A stretch of DNA of 58,549 nucleotides. It comes from Pseudomonadales bacterium (GTDB taxonomy: Bacteria > Pseudomonadota > Gammaproteobacteria > Pseudomonadales > Azotimanducaceae). The stretch lies in the NCBI GenBank assembly GCA_022825925.1, contig JAJDVW010000068.1, positions 1 to 58,549 on the forward strand, written 5' to 3'. Below the pieces are notes generated by a model, which did not search any database, was not told the DNA's origin, and saw only the letters and a program-made list of their open reading frames with translations. The number at the start of each line of letters is the position of its first letter. Within the stretch, counting starts at the first letter, position 1. Shown piece by piece: positions 44,178 to 52,655 of the stretch. The translations under genes and the position numbers were made by a program.

Positions 44178-45337
44178 CCCCGATACCCGTCTACCTCGAC
44201 AATCAAGCCACGACCCCACTCGACCCTGCGGTTCGCGACGCAATGTGGCCATACCTCACGGAGCACTTCGGCAACCCGCATTCCAGCGACCACCGCTTCG
44301 GCTGGGACGCGTCCGCTGCCATCAGGGCAGCCCGAGCACAGGTCGCAGACTTCATCAATGCGGGAGACGACGAGATCGTCTTCACGTCGGGAGCGACCGA
44401 ATCGTGCAACCTCGCTCTTCGGGGCGTGACCGGTCATGCGCACGATGCCCGGCGGAACCGAATCGTCACGCTTGCGACAGAGCATCCCGCCGTCCTCGAA
44501 ACGGTTCGCGACATCGCGGCCTCGGGCTACCACGTCGACGTACTGCCCGTGGATCACAACGGTCTCGTCGATCTAAGGGTCCTCGAAGCGGCACTCGACG
44601 ACCGCACGCTCCTCGTGTCGGTGATGGCGGTGAACAACGAGATCGGCGTCGTCCAACCACTCGCGGACATAGCCTCCCGCTGCCGTGCCGTCGGCGCCCA
44701 TCTGCATACCGACGCCACCCAAGCCGCCGGCCGCCTGCCCATCGACGTCGACGCTTGGGGCGTCGACCTGCTCAGCATTTCCGGCCACAAGGTCTACGGG
44801 CCGAAAGGCGTCGGCGCGTTGTACGTACGTCCCGGTGTGGACCTGAAGCCCATGATCTCAGGAGGCGGGCAGGAAAGAGGCCTGCGCGGCGGCACACTGC
44901 CGACGGCCTTGATCGTTGGACTCGGGGCTGCCTGCAAGCTGGCGACCGAAAACCAGCATAGTGATGGCTACCGAATGACGGCGCTTTGCCAGCGGCTTTA
45001 CGACCGCCTCCTAGATGCCCACCCGCAACTTCGCCTCTTCGGGCACCCTGAGCGAAGGGTGCCGGGCAATCTCAACATCGGACTCCCTGGCGTCCCCGCC
45101 GACGAGCTCATCCGCAACACGGCGGCGCACGTCGCCATCTCGACCGGATCGGCGTGTTCCTCCGCGTCTTCAGAACCCTCCCATGTGCTGCTCGCCCTCG
45201 GCCTCGAACCCGAGACCGCAGCAACATCGGTTCGCGTCAGTCTGGGACGCTTCACCACTGAGGCGGACATCGACCAGGCTATCGAGACCTTCTGCGGTAT
45301 CCGATCCGCACGACCGGTCGCCTTAGAGCGAGGTTGA
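44174..45337 (+). CDS. Cysteine desulfurase (DndA/IscS-like)
   Basis: A 387-residue PLP enzyme that takes sulfur from cysteine as a persulfide. The PLP Lys is K206 in SISGHKVYGPKG, and the catalytic Cys is C328 in TGSACSSASSEPSHVL. Other signatures are YLDNQATTPLDP, FTSGATESCNLAL and NNEIGVVQPL. The SACSSAS loop and the Met-less Cys region are of the IscS/DndA class. Position between the DndC-like and GHKL genes indicates that it feeds sulfur to the DNA modification. Confidence 0.88.
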   Translation: MTPIPVYLDNQATTPLDPAVRDAMWPYLTEHFGNPHSSDHRFGWDASAAIRAARAQVADFINAGDDEIVFTSGATESCNLALRGVTGHAHDARRNRIVTLATEHPAVLETVRDIAASGYHVDVLPVDHNGLVDLRVLEAALDDRTLLVSVMAVNNEIGVVQPLADIASRCRAVGAHLHTDATQAAGRLPIDVDAWGVDLLSISGHKVYGPKGVGALYVRPGVDLKPMISGGGQERGLRGGTLPTALIVGLGAACKLATENQHSDGYRMTALCQRLYDRLLDAHPQLRLFGHPERRVPGNLNIGLPGVPADELIRNTAAHVAISTGSACSSASSEPSHVLLALGLEPETAATSVRVSLGRFTTEADIDQAIETFCGIRSARPVALERG

Positions 45338-45342
45338 CACCG

Positions 45343-47301
45343 ATGGCCCAACGCAAGCCCGACCTACACTTCGGACCTGGCGCAAGCTCCGGCTTTACCC
45401 CAACCGGCATCGCCGCTTTCGACAATCTGCGTCCTGCGGCTGTCGTGCGCGAACTCATCCAGAACGCTCTCGATGCTGCAAGGGCCGCCAAAGCCCGTAA
45501 CGCAAGGGTGCGCTTCGAACTCACGCGAGTCCGCCGGGACGCGATCCCGGGCATGCACCACTACGAGCAAACATTCGCAAAGGCGATCGAGACGCAGCGT
45601 CAGATGTCGCAGGGCTCGCTGGCCAGACAGGCACAGCTCGTGGTCGAACGCATCCGGCGCGCCCTCGATCAGGATGAGGTCGACGTTCTAACCGTGTTCG
45701 ACAACGGCATCGGCCTCGACGAATCGCGCATGAACGCCCTGTTAAGCGACGGCGTCAGCGTCAAGGATGGCGCCGCCACGGGTACCTACGGCAACGGGCA
45801 CGCCACTGCCATTCCAGCATCCGACCTCCGCTACGTACTCTATGCCGGCGTTACCGAGGATGGCCGGAGAATCGGCTCGGGACACGCTGTTCTGGCATCC
45901 CACCACGCTACCGGCGAAAAACACCTGCGGGGTGGCGACGGTTTCTTCATCCGCGATTTCCGGGCAGGCCGAAAGGGAGAGCTGTTCGCATACTCCAGGG
46001 GACCGGGACTCTCCGGCGTCATCTCGCAGGCACTCGCTCAGATCAAGCGGCAGACTGCGCACGGCACCGCCGTGATCATCCCCGCGTTCAACAACTTCCT
46101 GGAAGATCAATCGCTTTGGAGCATGGTCGCGCATGCGGCTTCAGCCAATTTCTTCGTCGCGATCGAAGAACGCAAGCTTGAGGTCACCGTCATTGACCGG
46201 CGCCCGGACTCCGATGCCGCTACTCGCACGCTCAAACGCACAACGCTGTCCGGCGTCTTGGAGGAGCACTCCGAAAGAAGACGTGCCGCCGCCTTCCTCA
46301 ACGGCCAGCGCGCCTTCGAGGCCCACAAAGCCTATCGGAGCGGAGCAAAGCACTCGATCACCACGCGCGCGGGTCGCATCGGCGTTCGCCTGATTGAGAG
46401 CGTCAGCGGCACAACCCGCGTCGATTTATGCCGCAACGGCATGTGGATCACCGACAACCTTCCGGGTTTCTATCAAGCTTTCACCGACCGCGTCCCTTTC
46501 CAAGCTGTCCTCACGCTCAACGCACACGAAGGGCGGCGACTGCATGACTACATCAGGGAAGCCGAAGGGCCACTTCACGATTCCATCTCGTTGCAGAAGC
46601 GTCTCGGTTCCGAGGACCGGAAAGCGTGCCGCGAGGCTCTCGGGGAGATTCGAGACTGGCTACTGCGCAACACCGCCACAGTCAAGTCGGATGCCTACGT
46701 TCCGGACGACTTCCTCTCTCTCGATTTCGGTGACGATGCCGGAACGGGTCGCGGCAAGCCCGTCGCAGGTTACTGGGGCGTACCAGTACCGATCACCCGC
46801 AATCCCGTGCGAGAACTCCCGGTCTTTCCCATCAAACCCCGGCCCGACGGCCCACGCCCTCCCGTCCCCGATCCGCCCAAACCCTTCAATCCTCCACGCC
46901 ATCGCCGACGACCGACGCTCCCCGCGCACTTCCAGGTTGTCTCGCGCCCCGCCGGCGAGAGCCGGCAACGCATCCTGGTCGAGTCCACAAGGGACTTCGA
47001 GGACGCGGAACTTCGCTTGGTCGTCGACGAAGCGTTGGATGCGACCTGCGAGAGACACGGCCAGGACGTCTACACTCCGGCTGCGCTCAGCGACGTTCGT
47101 ATCGATGGCAAGAAAGCACCCCAAAGCGCCCTCCGACGGGCCAACGGCGATGTCTATGGAGTCCGCATTGGCCGCCTGAAGGCCGGAGCTTCCGTGCGCA
47201 TCGACGCGACCTACCGCTTCACTGGGGACTTCTCCGACCTGCCGAACCCTTCACTTCGGGTCGAAGTTTGCAGGGCTGATCGAGACGCGGACACAAACTG
47301 A
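45343..47301 (+). CDS. GHKL (HSP90-like) ATPase
   Basis: A 652-residue protein with an N-terminal GHKL ATP-binding domain: the N-box VVRELIQNALDAA (E37, N41, D44), G1 box VFDNGIGLDE (118-127) and lid/G2 box GTYGNGHATA (147-156). The middle resembles no named domain; a Pro-rich linker (about 490-530) leads to a beta-rich end. Similar ATPases act in several phage-defence systems. ATG 45343 is used; a TTG overlapping the desulfurase stop (45334) is possible. No nuclease motif is visible, so it may be a sensor or switch. Confidence 0.78.
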   Translation: MAQRKPDLHFGPGASSGFTPTGIAAFDNLRPAAVVRELIQNALDAARAAKARNARVRFELTRVRRDAIPGMHHYEQTFAKAIETQRQMSQGSLARQAQLVVERIRRALDQDEVDVLTVFDNGIGLDESRMNALLSDGVSVKDGAATGTYGNGHATAIPASDLRYVLYAGVTEDGRRIGSGHAVLASHHATGEKHLRGGDGFFIRDFRAGRKGELFAYSRGPGLSGVISQALAQIKRQTAHGTAVIIPAFNNFLEDQSLWSMVAHAASANFFVAIEERKLEVTVIDRRPDSDAATRTLKRTTLSGVLEEHSERRRAAAFLNGQRAFEAHKAYRSGAKHSITTRAGRIGVRLIESVSGTTRVDLCRNGMWITDNLPGFYQAFTDRVPFQAVLTLNAHEGRRLHDYIREAEGPLHDSISLQKRLGSEDRKACREALGEIRDWLLRNTATVKSDAYVPDDFLSLDFGDDAGTGRGKPVAGYWGVPVPITRNPVRELPVFPIKPRPDGPRPPVPDPPKPFNPPRHRRRPTLPAHFQVVSRPAGESRQRILVESTRDFEDAELRLVVDEALDATCERHGQDVYTPAALSDVRIDGKKAPQSALRRANGDVYGVRIGRLKAGASVRIDATYRFTGDFSDLPNPSLRVEVCRADRDADTN

Positions 47302-47327
47302 TCGAGCACTTCCCGAGGCCAGGAGGA

Positions 47328-48182
47328 ATGAGTCAGCCACACACCGTCGAAGTAGTCTCTCCGGGGCCCTCCAACGCCGCGCGCGCCCACGAGCATCCCA
47401 TGCTTGAGAAGGGCAATCCATCGTTTCCTCGCGGCCGTTACCGGCTCACACTCGTGCCAGGGGACGACCGATGCTCCTTCTCCGTCAGCCACCACATAGA
47501 CGGCGCCGCACTCGTCACGCGGCTTCTCGAGTCCGGCGAAGCGCGATGCGCGTGCATCGTCTCGTCACCCAAATCGGGCTATCGGCATCTCCATCTGGCC
47601 GAGTCCTTGGAGCACGAAGTCCGTTGGGATGTTGCCGACCTCGGCGAAGCGCCCTTGTTCACCCCTGCAATCCTTTGCGTGACGTCGCGAAAGCTCAAGC
47701 TCAGCTCTACACGCGACGACGTACATTCCATCTGGGACAAGCAATCGATCACGTTGCGCAAAGGTTCTCGGCTGGCGCTTGGCGAGGTCGTGCAACTGCA
47801 GTCCTCCCTCCTCCACCTGTTGTCCCTGCACCAGGACGATCGGTTGGAAGACCGCCAGTTCCATGTGGAGATCGAATCCGAGCCGTTCCGCTTCCGGGCC
47901 AACGTCGGCACCGGCCTATACAGGTGTCTGCGCTTCTCAACCGGGGCCACGCGCCACAACATCATGACGCACATCGTTACGGCCTGCTTGGCGCGCCTTC
48001 AGCACGACTACAGCGATGACGATGACGACGACACAGGTTGGCAGTCGCATCGAAACCTCCGAGCGTTGGCCGACTACCTGGCCACCCACGGACAACCCCA
48101 GTGGACCGACGACATGTTTCGTCCGGAGCAGGTCGCCACCGCGATCTATCCGCTTGCATTGCCAGATGATCACAAGGCGTGA
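47328..48182 (+). CDS. Uncharacterised operon protein
   Basis: A 284-residue protein that I do not recognise. No signal peptide or membrane segment is visible. It has mixed alpha/beta character, with a Ser/Cys-containing stretch SGEARCACIVSSPKSGYRHL near residue 70 and an aspartate run (YSDDDDDDTG) near 232. ATG 47328 has AGGAGGA directly before it, with unusually tight spacing. The stop overlaps the GTG of the next gene by 4 bases, tying it to the system. The absence of catalytic motifs suggests a structural or adaptor role. Confidence 0.55.
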   Translation: MSQPHTVEVVSPGPSNAARAHEHPMLEKGNPSFPRGRYRLTLVPGDDRCSFSVSHHIDGAALVTRLLESGEARCACIVSSPKSGYRHLHLAESLEHEVRWDVADLGEAPLFTPAILCVTSRKLKLSSTRDDVHSIWDKQSITLRKGSRLALGEVVQLQSSLLHLLSLHQDDRLEDRQFHVEIESEPFRFRANVGTGLYRCLRFSTGATRHNIMTHIVTACLARLQHDYSDDDDDDTGWQSHRNLRALADYLATHGQPQWTDDMFRPEQVATAIYPLALPDDHKA

Positions 48183-49072
48183 CCGAATCCCCGTCCACAT
48201 TCCTGGAGCTCGACGACAGCGCCTACACCCGGCGGCGCCTCGACCTGCTGCGTACCAAGGGAAGCGACCAGCAACGCGCGTTCCTAAGCCAAGTTCGCGA
48301 CAGCGCCGAGTTTCTCGAGGTGTTCGCCGACCTACCTCTACGCGGAACCACGTCGGTCCAACTCTCCCCCTATCCCATGACAGAGAGCGAGTACAAGGAT
48401 CCGCCGGGAGACACCGAAGAGGATCTCTATGCGGCATGGTCGGCACTAACGCCATCGGTCGCGTGCCGCTGCGCGTTCTGGGCCAAGGTGACACTCGACC
48501 ACATCCGTACTGGACGCATTCAATCCGTCTATCTCGCCGCGAACGGAGGTAGCCTTCCGGGCGGAGCGGAGCGCATCGACGCCGCGCTGCAGGACAAGAC
48601 TCTCGAAGCGCCCAGACGGATCGACTCCTGCGTTCGCACCGTGCTGCGACGTCTCGGAGGATTGCCCGAAGTTCGCGGAAACCGCTCGGTGTACGTCGAC
48701 TGTCCGTTCGCCCGCGCCTGGTGGCGCGAACGCATCGTCGCCCAGGCTGCCGGGGGAGACGACCGGTCGGCGCGCCATGTACGCAGGGTGGTCCGCATCC
48801 ATCAAACGTACTGGGAAAAGCTCGTTGATCGCATCGTGTTCCGAAACTCCACTTTCGGTTCGACGAACATTCGAAACGCGCTCCTACGCGCACTGGCACA
48901 TTTCCTGCGCGATAACCCCGACTCCGATCTGACGAACTATCAGAGCTTTCAGCGACTCTGCCGGCGCACCACTGCGTACCAGGGAACGCTCGAAATGAGC
49001 GTTCTGAGCGACACCGAGTTGGATGATCTAATGGCCAGCGTCGTGATCAACGCCGCTGGCATCACCGGGTAG
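48179..49072 (+). CDS. DUF6339-like protein
   Basis: A 297-residue alpha-helical protein that I tentatively place with DUF6339-type proteins seen beside DNA-modification loci. It has no recognisable catalytic motif; the central VYVDCPFARAWWRERI and the later IRNALLRALAHFLRDN stand out. GTG 48179 is coupled to the gene upstream, and the methyltransferase-like gene follows after 16 bases. Its function is unknown. Confidence 0.5.
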   Translation: MTESPSTFLELDDSAYTRRRLDLLRTKGSDQQRAFLSQVRDSAEFLEVFADLPLRGTTSVQLSPYPMTESEYKDPPGDTEEDLYAAWSALTPSVACRCAFWAKVTLDHIRTGRIQSVYLAANGGSLPGGAERIDAALQDKTLEAPRRIDSCVRTVLRRLGGLPEVRGNRSVYVDCPFARAWWRERIVAQAAGGDDRSARHVRRVVRIHQTYWEKLVDRIVFRNSTFGSTNIRNALLRALAHFLRDNPDSDLTNYQSFQRLCRRTTAYQGTLEMSVLSDTELDDLMASVVINAAGITG

Positions 49073-49088
49073 CGCACCGGGAACAGCC

Positions 49089-50639
49089 ATGAACGCAGCG
49101 CGCAAGCAACAAACAGCCCCACGAGATAGCGGCGTCGGAGCAAGCCCGCTTCGAGTCACCCTCGCCGAGAACCGCCACCGGACGGCGATTGTGCGCACCG
49201 ACTACTCGCGCCCCATCAGGCTGGCGCTTCTGGACGGCGTCATAGGGCCGGATGCCACGGTCCTCGACTACGGCTGCGGACTCGGGGACGACATGCGGCA
49301 CCTCCGCCTCCGCGGCACGGATAGCTGGGGATGGGATCCTGTACACCTTCCCGACGGCAGCCGCTCTGCCGCCCAGGTCGTCAATCTGGGCTACGTCGTC
49401 AACGTGATCGAAGATGCGGACGAGAGAGCCAAGTGTCTCGAGTGCGCCTGGGCCTGCGCCGAGCGAGTACTCATTGTCTCTGCCCGCCTCGCCTCGCAGA
49501 CTCGGGACTTCGCGCCTGTCGGGAGGTACGCCGATGGGTTCGTGACGTCCGTACCGACCTTCCAGAAGCTCTACTACCAGAACGAGCTCAAAACATGGAT
49601 CGAGGCCCAACTCGGCGAGCCGGCGGTCGCGGGCGGCCCGGGCGTCTTCTACGTCTTTCGCGATCCTGGCGACCGGATGGGATACCTCGCCAGCCGTTTC
49701 CGCGGCGACACCAGTGCCCCGCCGCCATCGGTCGCATCGAGCATCGATGCCCACAAGGAACTTGTGCAACCGCTGTTCACGTTCTTCCGCGCCCATGGCC
49801 GTGCCCCCCTCGACGACGAGATTACCAACGCCGCCGAGATTCGCGAGCGACTCGGGAGTCTTCGCCGAGCACTTCGGCTAATCCAACGCGCACATGATCC
49901 GGATCAATGGCATGGCATCATCACCAGCCGAGGCCACGATCTGCTGCTTTTTCTCGCACTCTCCCGATTCAACGGGCGACCACGATTCGGCCAGCTACCG
50001 CTCACGCTTCGGCGCGACATCAAGGGCCTCTTTCCGTCGTACCGGCAAGCGTGCGCCGAGGCCGACGTCGCATTGCGGGCCGTGGGCGATCTGCCCCGAG
50101 TCGCAAGGGCCACCGAACGATCGACGGTCGGCAAGCGAACCCCCTCCGCACTCTACGTCCACGAAAGCGCCCTCGATGCGCTTCCACCGTTGCTCCGGCT
50201 CTACGAGGGATGTGCCCGCAGCTACATCGGCAGGGTCGATGGCGCGAACCTGGTCAAGCTCCACACCGACGAGCCGATGGTCTCCTATCTGTCGTACCCC
50301 GATTTCGAATCCGACCCCCATCCTTCGCTTGCCGAGGCGACCACCGTTCACCTGCAGACCTTTCGCGTTCGGGAGCGGCGCTATACTGCGTCGAAGAACC
50401 CGCCGATCCTGCACAGAAAGGAGCTCTTTCTCCGCCCCGACCATCCACTTCGCGGTAAGTTCGCCCGCCTTACTCGTCACGAGGAATCGAAGGGCCTCTT
50501 CGAAGACAGTTCTCGAATCGGTACTCGAAACGGTTGGGACCAGCGTCTCCGGGACTGCGGCTTCGCCCTCAAGGGACACCGGCTAGTGCATCGAGTCCCT
50601 CCGTCGAGCGACCGTTCACCGCCGAATGCTGGGACATGA
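49089..50639 (+). CDS. Phosphorothioation-associated putative methyltransferase
   Basis: A 516-residue protein of the family annotated as DNA phosphorothioation-associated putative methyltransferase. The N-terminal half is a class I AdoMet fold: RTDYSRPIRLAL, motif I VLDYGCGLGDDMRHL, GWDPVHLPDGS, and NLGYVVNVIEDADER. The substrate-side block LYYQNELKTWIEAQLG and VFYVFRDPGDR follow. The C-terminal half is specific to this family and lacks a DNA methylase NPPY motif, so its target is uncertain. Its presence is one of the best markers that the operon is a Dnd-type system. Confidence 0.8.
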   Translation: MNAARKQQTAPRDSGVGASPLRVTLAENRHRTAIVRTDYSRPIRLALLDGVIGPDATVLDYGCGLGDDMRHLRLRGTDSWGWDPVHLPDGSRSAAQVVNLGYVVNVIEDADERAKCLECAWACAERVLIVSARLASQTRDFAPVGRYADGFVTSVPTFQKLYYQNELKTWIEAQLGEPAVAGGPGVFYVFRDPGDRMGYLASRFRGDTSAPPPSVASSIDAHKELVQPLFTFFRAHGRAPLDDEITNAAEIRERLGSLRRALRLIQRAHDPDQWHGIITSRGHDLLLFLALSRFNGRPRFGQLPLTLRRDIKGLFPSYRQACAEADVALRAVGDLPRVARATERSTVGKRTPSALYVHESALDALPPLLRLYEGCARSYIGRVDGANLVKLHTDEPMVSYLSYPDFESDPHPSLAEATTVHLQTFRVRERRYTASKNPPILHRKELFLRPDHPLRGKFARLTRHEESKGLFEDSSRIGTRNGWDQRLRDCGFALKGHRLVHRVPPSSDRSPPNAGT

Positions 50640-52653
50640 TGGGATGATCGCCTCAAGACCACCCTCACCGGCGGAAGCGAAGGCGCATCTCGCACAGCTA
50701 GAGCGCACCCTTGATGCCGTGCGCAAGGATGTCCTCCCTCCCGCAGACGCCATCGCTTGGCCCTCCGGTTTCAATCGGGCGCTCCTGTCCGAACTCCCCT
50801 TGTCGACCCGGACCTGGAACCGCCTCAGCCGCGCGAAGCTGACGAATGGCCAGTCTCAGCTTGCCGTTCTCGACCTGATGCGGATTTCGGGCTTCGGCCA
50901 CACGTCGCTCGCCGACCTCCTGCTCACGCTTGAGAAGTACCTAATTGGCCGAACGCTCACCCCTGACGTCCCCACGGATGACTTACCCGGACCAGTTCCT
51001 TCCCATGATGCCTCCAACAGGGTTGACGCCCAGCACGGCAGCGATGAGGAGCTCTCGGCTACCGAGAGCCTCATGTTCCTAACTACTACCATCGACCGCC
51101 TCACCACCCCATCTAGACGGTGGAGCATTGCTACCGAAGGCCTCAAGTCGCTGCTCGCCACATCGGCGGACGTCATCGGGACCGCGACGCTTGCCGACGC
51201 GCTACGACCTGAATTGATGCGCCTAGCACGCCGCATGGGCCTCGATGACGCCCTCCGATCTGTCGGGCTTCCTGAAGCGACGCTCGGCATCCCCAGTCTT
51301 CCGGCCCTCATCGCCCGGCGCCTCCGAGATACCTTGAACGCTCTCGACGAGAGGCAGTACACCGTAGTCCGGACTCGACTCGCTCAAGCGCCCCCAGCAA
51401 CGCTCGAGAACGTCGGTCTCCAGCTTGGTGTAACCCGAGAGCGCGTTCGTCAGATACAGGTAAAGCTCGAGCCGAAGATCGAGGCCGCGTTCGGCCAAGA
51501 GCTTGACGTCATTGCATCCACGTTGCAGGAGCGTCTCGATCCCCTGACTCCGGCAGATGAGCTGGCACGGCAGATCGACCAGATCACTCCCGACGCTTCC
51601 GAGACCGCCACGACGCTGTTTCGCAACGCCCTGATCCGGGCAATGGGCCTCACGCTGAATGGTGGCCTGTACACCACCGACCACGCCGAGCAAGTTATCC
51701 GTGATGTCCGGGCCCAAGCCCAAGAACTCGCGGACGACGTCGGCCTCGTTCAGGAGCGGGATCTCTTCCCGAGCCTGCCAGACGACAAGTGGCGGCGTTT
51801 CTGGCCATGGCTCCGCCGACGCAGCCGGCTTCACAGTTTCTACGGCTCATTGGCCCTTCGTGACAGCGCGAAGGCCCGGGCGAAAGCGGCGCTGCTTTCC
51901 CTCGGGCGTCCTGCCACACGCGACGAAATTGGTGCTGTGTGTGGACAGGAAGCCAATCGGGTCGGGGCGAACTTGTCCAACATCCCCAGCGTCGTGAAAG
52001 CCGATCGGGACCGTTGGGCGCTCGACCACTGGATCGACGACGAGTACGACGGCATCGTCGGAGAGATCGTCCAGCGCATCGAAGAGGACGGTGGAGTTAC
52101 GACCACCGAGCGGGTGCTCACCGAAATTCCCGCCAAGTTCAACGTCAGCCCCCAAAGCGTGCGTGCGTACATGTACAGCGCTCGATTCGAGATCCGCAAT
52201 GGGTCGATCCGCTTGGCGAACCCTGCTTCGATTCGCCTTCGCGACCTTGATGACGTGATCGACGGACGGGACCAGGACGGCGCGCCATATTGGACATTCG
52301 TTGTTGACGACCGCTACTTCCAGGGATACAGCGTGGTCGGCATGCCGCCCGAGTTTGCGAAAGCCCTCGGCTGCGAGCCGGACTCAGGCGTCGATGTCGA
52401 GATCCGGAACCTCCCCGATTGTCGCGCTCTCTCTTTGAACTGGCGTCTCTCGAGCCTGACCGGCGCTTCTCTCGGCTACTTGGCTCAGCCGTTGCGACTG
52501 CTTGGCTTGCAGCCCGGAGAGAGGGCCAGACTAACCATCGCCTCGGGTCGAGCCGTGGTGCTCGGCCTCCACGACGCAACCACCCCGACAAGCGCTTTTC
52601 CTGAGGCGGACGCGACATTGGAGCGCATCCTCAGGCGCCGCCGAGCGATCTAG
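50626..52653 (+). CDS. Sigma-region-4/alpha-CTD-like DNA-binding protein
   Basis: A protein of about 670 residues. Counting from ATG 50644, residues 47-97 (LLSELPLSTRTWNRL, ISGFGHTSLADLLLTLE) resemble the helix-hairpin-helix of the RNA polymerase alpha C-terminal domain. Residues 234-280 (LDERQYTVVRTRL, LGVTRERVRQIQ) match the sigma-70 region 4 helix-turn-helix. Further winged-helix-like segments occur near 420-520. There is no catalytic motif. It may bind DNA as a specificity or regulatory subunit. The start could be ATG 50626, inside the preceding gene, or 50644. Confidence 0.65.
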   Translation: MLGHDGMIASRPPSPAEAKAHLAQLERTLDAVRKDVLPPADAIAWPSGFNRALLSELPLSTRTWNRLSRAKLTNGQSQLAVLDLMRISGFGHTSLADLLLTLEKYLIGRTLTPDVPTDDLPGPVPSHDASNRVDAQHGSDEELSATESLMFLTTTIDRLTTPSRRWSIATEGLKSLLATSADVIGTATLADALRPELMRLARRMGLDDALRSVGLPEATLGIPSLPALIARRLRDTLNALDERQYTVVRTRLAQAPPATLENVGLQLGVTRERVRQIQVKLEPKIEAAFGQELDVIASTLQERLDPLTPADELARQIDQITPDASETATTLFRNALIRAMGLTLNGGLYTTDHAEQVIRDVRAQAQELADDVGLVQERDLFPSLPDDKWRRFWPWLRRRSRLHSFYGSLALRDSAKARAKAALLSLGRPATRDEIGAVCGQEANRVGANLSNIPSVVKADRDRWALDHWIDDEYDGIVGEIVQRIEEDGGVTTTERVLTEIPAKFNVSPQSVRAYMYSARFEIRNGSIRLANPASIRLRDLDDVIDGRDQDGAPYWTFVVDDRYFQGYSVVGMPPEFAKALGCEPDSGVDVEIRNLPDCRALSLNWRLSSLTGASLGYLAQPLRLLGLQPGERARLTIASGRAVVLGLHDATTPTSAFPEADATLERILRRRRAI

Positions 52654-52655
52654 CC

